From: Saccoglossus kowalevskii
Taxonomy: Eukaryota > Hemichordata > Enteropneusta > Harrimaniidae
Direction: 5' to 3'
Assembly (NCBI RefSeq): GCF_000003605.2
Contig: NW_003155277.1
Span: forward strand, 14,242-35,255
DNA: 21,014 bases
Part shown: in pieces, positions 10,251 through 18,700 of the stretch
How positions within the stretch are numbered: the stretch's first letter is position 1
Layout of the letters: every line of letters starts with the position of its first letter
Position numbers and translations under genes: made by a program
Notes under the pieces: generated by a model
What the model was told of the DNA's origin: nothing
Database searches by the model: none
The model's input: only the letters and a program-made list of their open reading frames with translations

Positions 10251-10395
10251 GTATAATATGGAGTCATCACAAGAATACTGCAAATTATTCTGAAGGCAAT
10301 ATGACGTTCATACTGATGTGTAGCGGAGCTTGATGTGACCAGTACTGCCTGAGTACATACTTTGCAGTATTCTTGTGATAACCTTATTATTATAC
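10251..10395. repeat. 145-bp imperfect foldback (MITE-like or small-RNA-hairpin-like)
   Basis: The ends are GTATAATA and TATTATAC. The arms are about 10251-10299 and 10343-10395. The core ATCACAAGAATACTGCAAA (10266-10284) has an exact 19-nt reverse complement at 10361-10379, and looser pairing (AGGCA/TGCCT) continues inward. It lies in the intron between candidate exons 10677-10781 and 10063-10225. No clear target-site duplication was seen. Confidence 0.75.
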
Positions 10396-10676
10396 ATTGT
10401 TTAACTAATAATTTATTGAGATAACAGTCATAGATGGCAACAAAAAGCATTTTGCCAATGTTTGCATTCGAGTGTGACAAGATTTCCATCACTTTAACAC
10501 AAACAAATTACGTAACCTCAAACAAATCAATGCTGGTGTCAGTGTGTGGTTCTCATCTGTCAACCAGGTGTGTCACACTCAAACTGAAACAATATTTACT
10601 TCAAGGCAGTTTGTTGCTATTAGTTACCAGACATTGTGTTATTTGCCATGAATTCTTCTTGTGTGGAAACACTCAC

Positions 10677-10781
10677 TCTTTTGGACAGAAATTTGGATTT
10701 CCAGTACAAGATTGATTTCCGGGCATTTTTTTACCACATTTACACTTTCTTGGGTGAATATTAAGCAACTTGACATTTAGA
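10677..10781 (-). CDS. Candidate internal exon, unrecognised cysteine-cluster protein
   Basis: GATTCAG on minus precedes 10781, and the 105-bp segment ends at GA|GTGAGT (donor at 10676-10671). Translation gives about 35 residues, including His-Pro-Arg-Lys-Cys-Lys-Cys-Gly-Lys-Lys. A Cys-x-Cys-x9-Cys-x6-Cys cluster follows and ends Asn-Phe-Cys-Pro-Lys-Glu, resembling a small metal-binding knuckle. Read through, the frame stops directly after the Glu (TGA). Splicing to an acceptor at 10225 keeps the frame. No further upstream exon was found between 10790 and 11250. It could be one end of a real gene, a decayed gene, or a transposon-derived fragment. Confidence 0.35.
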
Positions 10782-11046
10782 CTGAATCAAGTGGAAAAGG
10801 CAACAAAGATCAACAGAATACCTGGTACCGGTAATATCAAAGTTTTGTTTTACTTGTATCCACATCTCTGCTAATTGCTACTCACTCATTAACTACGTTA
10901 ATCTATTTTAACTTTATAAAAAATGAAATTGTCATACTTCCACTGCATAATGGGAAAATGTTAAACTGTCAACCATTGGTCAGAATTTCCAATTATATGC
11001 ACAACCATGGGTACTGATATCATTCAATCACTGACTGTGGAGGCAT

Positions 11047-11053
11047 TATAAAA
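11047..11053 (+). promoter_or_regulatory. Possible TATA box
   Basis: TATAAAA within GCATTATAAAAGCAGC. About 65 bp downstream, after an ACACAG, an ATG opens a 17-codon frame only. No gene was recognised on plus, so this is weak. Confidence 0.2.
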
Positions 11054-11237
11054 GCAGCAAGATATTAGTGGAGATAATTTGCACAGTACACACTTCACTT
11101 CCTCATCAACACAGATGCAACACAACACCAAGGATGAAACATTGCCACTATTTCTCAACATACAATGAAACAAAACAGACTCGCGACAACATGTTTACCC
11201 TTTTGTCTTCATCATTTATTGCCTCTGTACATAAACT

Positions 11238-11890
11238 TGACTGGAGATACTAAGCTGTAGACTGATTGGTTAAAAGCTAACATGTGACCACAAAACTGTT
11301 TCTGATTGGCTTACTTAAGACATGCAACTAAAAGCACGACTGTAATTGGCTTGTACATGCAATATGACCATCTGTGTTATACAAGGAACCATAGAAACAT
11401 GCAGAAATATGTTAATAAGAAAAGTTTTGCAGCTCTAACTTTCTTACTAAAACATCACAATAAATAAATAAGGAAATAATGAAAAGATAATGTTTGTCAA
11501 AGTCTAAAGTTTACCAGTGGAGTTTTAGAGAAGTTTGTTTAACTTGACAAACTCATTTTAGAAGTTTTGGCCTTCAGGCCTTGTAAAAAGAGATTATTTT
11601 TTTTCTTTGCAAAATGATGGTCGACAAGTTTTTATGTTTAAATTCATCAACAGAGGGCGCTGTGCAGTGGTTTGCATGCTGTCCTTCAGGTGACATGCAA
11701 ACAAATTTGTACCTAGCACAATGTCATGACAAGTCAAAGTTAAAATACGATTTTTTTGTTTACAGATGCTGGAGAAACTAAGCTGTAAACTGATTGGTTA
11801 ATAGCTAACATGTGACCACAAAAGCTGTTTCTGATTGGCTTACTCAGGACATGCAATCACAAGCACTATTCTGATTGGCTTGTTCATGCA
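11238..11890. repeat. Duplicated block with CCAAT and GTGACC motifs, two copies about 530 bp apart
   Basis: A segment reading CTGGAGAtACTAAGCTGTAgACTGATTGG near 11238 is followed by TTAAAAGCTAACATGTGACC, CTGATTGGCTTACT and TTGTACATGCAATATGACC. It recurs with few changes near 11768-11890, where it leads straight into the 72-bp array. The first copy ends near 11368. Between the copies is non-coding AT-rich sequence with AGAGGGCGCT at 11652. Confidence 0.75.
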
Positions 11891-12247
11891 ATATGACCTT
11901 GAACACTGTTCAGATTGAAGACATGTGACCTATATCACTATTCTGATTGGCTTGTACATGCAATATGACCTCGAACACTGTTCAGATTGAAGACATGTGA
12001 CCTATATCACTATTCTGATTGGCTTGTACATGCAATATGACCTCGGACACTGTTCAGATTGAAGACATGTGACCTATATCACTATTCTGATTGGCTTGTT
12101 CATGCAATATGACCTCGAACACTGTTCAGATTGAAGACATGTGACCTTTATCACTATTCTGATTGGCTTGTACATGCAATATGACCTCGAACACTGTTCG
12201 GATTGAAGACATGTGACCTATACCACTATTATGATTGGCTTGTACAA
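11841..12247. repeat. 72-bp tandem repeat, about 5.6 units
   Basis: Units begin GATTGAAGACATGTGACC at 11913, 11985, 12057, 12129 and 12201, exactly 72 bp apart. A partial unit lies before 11913 and the last unit is truncated near 12247. Each carries CTGATTGGCTTG (inverted CCAAT box), ATGCAATATGACC and GTGACC. Related but unordered GATTGG and CATGTGACC motifs continue to about 12500. Confidence 0.92.
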
Positions 12248-12305
12248 ATAATTTAAATAAACATGGATGACATGCTGAGCAAAATACAATGCGACACCAG
12301 TAAAA

Positions 12306-12311
12306 TTTATT
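12306..12311 (-). terminator. GPR89: Candidate poly(A) signal of GPR89
   Basis: AATAAA on the minus strand, about 190 nt after the GPR89 stop codon. It is followed by a GT-rich stretch (CTGGTGTCGCATTGTATTTTG region, about 12300-12280), as expected for a 3' end. The resulting short 3' UTR would stop just before the 72-bp repeat array. Confidence 0.5.
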
Positions 12312-12501
12312 AAAAGCTGATTGGACAGTATCAGTCATGTGACCAAGATAGCAGCATCATTTTGATATTACTTATGTCACTACAGTTGTTGAATATTGCA
12401 GTGTCACATGACTGAATGAATGTAGTCATATGACATGTAGTTCACAACGTGATTGGCTACTATGTCATCATGTGATTGGAAACACACACAGTCATTGGTT
12501 A

Positions 12502-12708
12502 CTAAGGGTTCATGTTTTTTTCTGGAGCTTGTTGATGAGCGAGATAGATGAAGCCCATACTGGACAAGGCACTAACAAGGAAAATGACATCAAACCACCG
12601 ATGGTAGAAATTGAATTGTAAATCGCCGAGTACTTCAGTTATTATACCGCGGTATTCTGGTGGCATATTCATTCTCATGAGCAGCACAGACGACACAAAG
12701 TACATTCC
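12502..12708 (-). CDS. GPR89: GPR89 terminal exon
   Basis: The acceptor is TTTCTGCAG|GGAATG. The exon has 68 codons plus TAG and begins Gly-Met-Tyr-Phe-Val-Ser-Ser-Val-Leu-Leu. It encodes the end of one membrane segment, the conserved loop with Glu-Tyr-Arg and Ile-Ile-Thr-Glu-Val-Leu-Gly, and the FNFYHRWFDVIFLVSALSS helix. The tail, which includes Gln-Ala-Pro-Glu-Lys, is the family's C-terminus. The open frame runs a few codons upstream of the exon, but those are intronic. Confidence 0.96.
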   Translation of the reverse strand, partial: GMYFVSSVLLMRMNMPPEYRGIITEVLGDLQFNFYHRWFDVIFLVSALSSMGFIYLAHQQAPEKNMNP

Positions 12709-15700
12709 CTGCAGAAAACAAATAGAACACAATAAGAGTTATTGTAATTATGACACAGTGGGAACATTTGCAAACTCTCTAGTGAATTGGCTAACTGCTT
12801 TGGTTTTGACAAAACAATTGACTTTCAAATCTGGCTGGCACTGACTTGTGGCCATGCGTACTCTGGGTTAATCTCTATTACAGTGGCGAACATACAATGA
12901 TTTTATGTAGTGGAATATAAATAAACAATTTTGTAAATCATTTGTACTGCTTCGTATATTTAGTATAATATACTAAGATTCAAAGAATCTCGCTCGACAA
13001 TAATGTAATGCAATATATTGTCCTCCTATATTTATATTATACTGCAATTCAGTAGATTATTTACTGACAGGTGAGTTATAAAGAGTTACATGAAAGAACC
13101 ACTAAATTATAAAAAGTTGCAAAGAACCCCCCCTTTTTGCCATTAGGAAAGTGACAAAGAAACGTTTCTCACATTTACTGGAGGTAATCAGTGTTTTATG
13201 TTCTTCATGTAATGATTTGTTCGTAATGCAAGGGATTGTCCATGCAAAAACAACGAATATGGTTAAATTTTATCAGAGGTTAGCTTAATGTTACCCCAAT
13301 GAATCATTTGGCTGTGAAAGTTTGTAGGAAACTGAAAACAATATTTTTTAATTTGTCTCTTTATTTAGTTGCAAGCCATATTCAAAATGGCTGCCCCATA
13401 TAGTAAATATTGGTGAATAAATCGCTTCTATGCATGCTAGCCGGTTCTTACCAGGGATAGCCCCATTTTTAAAAAAAAATTGCGTGAGCAGATTTTTTTT
13501 TGAAATAACTTGTACTTGGCTACCAACATAATTTCACAGTGGGTTAGGTGGTATTCACATGACTAGAAGATTTGCTTGTGGAGATAGCAATAGGACCCCT
13601 AGACTGACAGACATTTTCATAGTATGTTAAGTGGTACTCACCATTATTTGTGCAAGTGCTAGAACTATTACACTAGAAGACTTGCTACTGGAGATAGCAT
13701 AGAAAAACTGAAAAGCAAGCAAATATTGAATTATGGTTATTGAACCGTGATTTGCAATTGAATAATCAGCAGCAACTAAGACATGGGATTCCTGAAAATT
13801 GATGGATGCTAAGTTTATTTGTAAATTATTATAAATGAACATATAAATGAATGAATCAACACAAGCTCAGTTTTGTCGGCAGTAAAATACATATATGAAT
13901 GATTTCTACACTAAATTTATTGTGCATACCCTCACATGAAAGCAACCATAAACATGGCACACATTATAACTTTAATTTATTTTTGTTGAGTGGATATCAA
14001 CATAATCTGTGTGGCTGAATTTGGAAAAAAAGATTATTATTCAGGATTCAATTTTGACAGAAGCAGCAAACATATTCAGATTCAGGGCCATTGAACATTA
14101 AAACCGTATAACAATATTTTAGTACAGATTGCATAATATAAGCGATTATTATACATTTGTCACCGTAATGCCATAAGTTACAGCGTGCCATAATTTTGCG
14201 GTATTTTACGGGGTGTTATGATCTACCATATAAAGAAATGCGAATTCCAAATATGGAACGATTACGTGCGTAAGCGTCCTCTGATAATAAAAATAAATAT
14301 GGCTGCTACCAGGGTTTGACCAAACTCCACACAAAGAAGTTTGCTGATCCTTTTCTAAATTTTTTTGTTTTCAGCATTCCCATGATGTATCATTGGGAGG
14401 AAAAAATGTATAATAATAATCTTCATAATAACCTCATATTATCACATCCCACTGTTGTTACGTGTGCTGTGATTGATTGAGACTCAGTCACGACATTGGA
14501 TAAGATGGATATTACATGGTATATTACATAGATGACGTCACTGAAACTACTGCACATAACAAATTGTCATGTATTTCGCAGTTTGTTTTTTTGCAGCAAA
14601 ACAATGTATGTACAATTTTTGTATGTATATTATTGAGTTTTGTGTCACTTGTTATATTTCATATTTAAAATATAAGTTATATTGGCTTTGAATTTGGCTA
14701 GTAGGTATTTGATATTATCTACCATTCTAAGAAGTCTGAATGTATGTACTTTATTCCACAGAAGAGTGCTCTTACAAGCAGTGTAATTTCACCCATATAT
14801 CATGGTGACTCTAGGCTTAAGATTGTGTGTGTTTATTTATTTATTATACGATGAGATTTGATCAGCAGAGCCAATATATTGCTTTGTAAATTTTCTAGCT
14901 GCGCTGCAGTAGTGATGTTAAAATTACATTGTTCTGAATTTCTTGCTCTAACATGTATTATTCACAGCTTTGGTTTCAACACAGTTGTAAAAGTTTTTAT
15001 GATCTCTGTGTTGCGTATGATAATGCATTTTGTTTATTTCTGTGCTAGATATGTGTTAGCGATATGTTTGTGTCCTCCAACATTCCTACATTTGATGCTT
15101 TTTTCACTTTATACACGTCTAACTAAAAGTGATAATCGGATTATTGCAGTGCTTTTATCATCCAACATGCATTTATGTTCTGTAGAATAACTTATGTACA
15201 AGCCATAGACAAGTTTTTTAATATTTTTTTCTCTTAGTTTTTTACTTCATATCCTGCAATCAAGATTTAATAATAATTATAATAATAATAAATAAAAATG
15301 ATGAACAAACTGCTTGCAAAGTTGTGAAAAGTGATTGCAAAGTTGGCAGCTTATCTGCGTTGTTATATTGTCTGGACCCACAGTTAATAGTTCAAAAAGT
15401 GAATAAATATCTCGTAAATGGCCCTTGTATTATCGTATTGTCTCCCGGAGCATGTATAAGTCATTTTTTCACTCATAGTCATCTAATTAAAAATGATAAA
15501 AAGATCCTTATTATACATTTAACATGCATTTATGTTCTGTACTGTAAACTTATGTATGCGCCATAGCTACTCAAGAGAACTGAATTTACAAATATATACC
15601 GGGTAAGTCAAGTTTTTTTTATATATGTATTTTTTTCTCTCAGTTTGTTTTGCTATTGCTTTTTTTAATATGGAATGTACAAACTTTTCTACTTTATAAT

Positions 15701-18700
15701 CCTGCAATAACAATTTAATAAATGAATAAATCAGTGTTGTTATTTTGTGGGTTAGCGGGTGTGAGAGATGTACTGTATTTGTCTTCAGTTAAGCGCCCCC
15801 TTCAATTAGGCTCCAATGCCACAAAAACATAGTACATGTATTTTACACCCAAATTAAGCACCAGACAGAGTTGACATTTTGGCATGTATAGATCGTGAAT
15901 TGGTGCCAGTGGATCGACTACCGGTTACCGGTTAGTAGCGATAGACACGATTGTGGAAGTCCCTCACTGCTACTCTACGACAGGCTTTTATGCAAAATAA
16001 TCTCCTTTTTGTCTACTGTAGAAGTAGAAAATGATCGCGTGGTTTTTAATTTAGTGAATTTCACAGTAAGTCCATAAACAAGAAATTAAAACTACACGAA
16101 AATATTCTGTTTCAAATGAGTTGTTATCATAGTGAACAATGTTAAATTATTCTTTAAATGCTCAGTTTAACTTTCCAAAAATAACTAATTTCTTGATTTG
16201 AAAAAAAAAATCATGCAGTTTTCCCACCAAAATCAAAGCCAATAGATGGCAAACATCGGCAAATCTCTGCCGTGTTGCGTTCATACAATATTTAAATGAG
16301 CTATGGTAATTTGATCACGTTGGCATCATCCAGCATTTTGATTGGTTAATTAACGACTTGACCTATCAGGTCTAAGAACACATTTCAGGTCAACTCCTAC
16401 ACAGGAAGCATGGCGGATATTGTATTGCATCAAACATTTACATGCGACCGAAATCATTCGCTTACGATGAAATTAAGTTCAAATTTACTTGCATTTTATT
16501 TTTTGTAATTACTACTGAGTAATAATCAGAACTGTGGAATGCAGCATGACGGGATTTCACTATTGAGATCATTTACTACTAAGTGATGCATGTGTGTTTG
16601 TTTTATTTTTCTGTTGATTGTACGGCAAACTGTGAATGTTTTCTAAAGGATGATACTTTTTGTACAACTTTCTAGACTGTCTGAAAACACATCATTTACT
16701 TAGTATTTAAAATAAAGGTAACAGGCGTCAGACGGTAATGTAAAATATTGCCAATAATGTATCACCAGAATGGAGCAAGAACAATGGCTTGAAACACAGT
16801 TACTGGTACTAGAACTTGAAGTGCTTGAAATAAGCATCATTTGAAATAAAGTTGCCCAAATTTAACAACAAATAAATGACACCATGAAATGAAAGTGTAA
16901 CAAAGTGGCGCCTAATTGAAGACAAACACGGTATGTTAGATGTGGTTGTGCATGATCTGTTCGATGTGATAAAATAAATAACACATGGCCTCAGGCTGTT
17001 GGTCATGACTATAATATGTATGATGACTTTGCCTAATCAATATTATGGTCATGACCACCATACCTCAGACAAGCAACAAATCGTAATATTGCCCTCACAA
17101 ACATGTGTTATTATTTAAATGTCTCTTACCTTTGTTAAATTAATTAATAATCCCCTGATTGATGTCACTATAATGATACCAACAAGGATAAATGAAATTT
17201 GCTGAGACCAGAATTTAACCTGGAAATATACATATAGCATATAAATAACATGCAAGATGTATTCATACATGTAGAAGCATTGGAATTAGTTATACACTGG
17301 CACACAAATTATCTGTCCATTCAGTGTCTTGTTTATATATGTAGAAGCATTGGAATTAGTTATACACTGGCACACAAATTATCTGTCCATTCAGTGTCTT
17401 GTTTATATATGTAGAAGCATTGGAATTAGTTATACACTGGCACACAAATTATCTGTCCATTCAGTGTCTTGTTTATATATCTTTGATCAAACTGACACAG
17501 TAATCAGTGTTTTTGCATGTAAAGTCACTTATGTCACATTTTGTCACTTGCACTTCTTGTAACTGAACAACACTTCTGTAAAATATATAAATGTAAGTTT
17601 ACATATAACTTGAGCAAAAAACCAACATTGATTAAAATTTGAAAATGTAGGACATTTCTAAATAATTTGCTAAAATGGCATAAATTGTGTGCGGAATGGG
17701 GCAATTGTCTTTAAACTACCCCAATTGCCCCATCCCCGCAGACAATTGCCCCGTCCCCGCAGACAATTGCCCCGTCCCCGCAGACAATTGCCCCGTCCCC
17801 GCAGACAATTGCCCCATCTCCACAGACAATTGCCCCATCTCCACAGACAATTGCCCCATCTCCACAGACAATTGCCCCATCTCCGCAGACAATTGCCCCA
17901 TCCCCGCAGACAATTGCCCCATCCCCGCAGACAATTGCCCCATCCCCGCAGACAATTGCCCCATCCCCGCAGACAATTGCCCCATCCCCGCAGACAATTG
18001 CCCCATCCCCGCAGACAATTGCCCCGTCCCCGCAGACAATTGCCCCGTCCCCGCAGACAATTGCCCCATCCCCGCAGACAATTGCCCCGTCCCCGCAGAC
18101 AATTGTCCCGTCCCCGCAGACAATTTCCCCATCTCTACAGACAATTGCCCCATCTCCACAGACAATTGCCCCATCTCCACAGACAATTGCCCCATCTCCA
18201 CAGACAATTGCCCCATCTCCACAGACAATTGCCCCGTCCCCGCAGACAATTGCCCCATCTCCACAGACAATTGCCCCATCTCCACAGACAATTGCCCCAT
18301 CTCCAGACAATTGCCCCATCTCCAGACAATTGCCCCATCTCCACAGACAATTGCCCCATCTCCACAGACAATTGCCCCATCTCCACAGACAATTGCCCCA
18401 TCTCCACAGACAATTGCCCCATCTCCACAGACAATTGCCCCATCTCCACAGACAATTGCCCCATCTCCACAGACAATTGCCCCGTCCCCGCAGACAATTG
18501 CCCCGTCCCCGCAGACAATTGCCCCGTCCCCGCAGACAATTGCCCCGTCCCCGCAGACAATTGCCCCGTCCCCGCAGACAATTGCCCCATCTCCGCAGAC
18601 AATTGCCCCATCTCCACAGACAATTGCCCCATCTCCACAGACAATTGCCCCATCTCCACAGACAATTGCCCCATCTCCACAGACAATTGCCCCATCTCCA

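Larger units (their letters stand above)
13708..17129. other. GPR89 intron, 3.4 kb
   Basis: No exon of the GPR89 frame is missing here, since the flanking exons join in phase. It contains ATGGCTGC motifs (14299 and similar), the diverged duplication at about 15090-15735, an AAT-rich microsatellite near 15268-15298, the CTACCGGT-T-ACCGGT dyad at 15918-15932 and the hairpin at 17000-17057. Plus-strand frames of 110 codons (14858-15190) and 80 codons (15324-15566) resemble each other only because of the duplication. Confidence 0.7.

Noticed and set aside
10434-10715. Plus-strand 93-codon frame
   Set aside because: No recognisable similarity or splice context. It overlaps minus-strand candidate exon 10677-10781, which has better splice context.
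12126-12338. Minus-strand 70-codon frame
   Set aside because: Mostly a translation of the 72-bp tandem repeat, beyond the likely GPR89 poly(A) site.
12611-12844. Plus-strand 77-codon frame
   Set aside because: Antisense to the GPR89 terminal exon.
14858-15190. Plus-strand 110-codon hydrophobic frame in the GPR89 intron
   Set aside because: T-rich sequence makes Phe/Leu/Ile-rich frames by chance. Its right part lies in the diverged duplication and matches no family.
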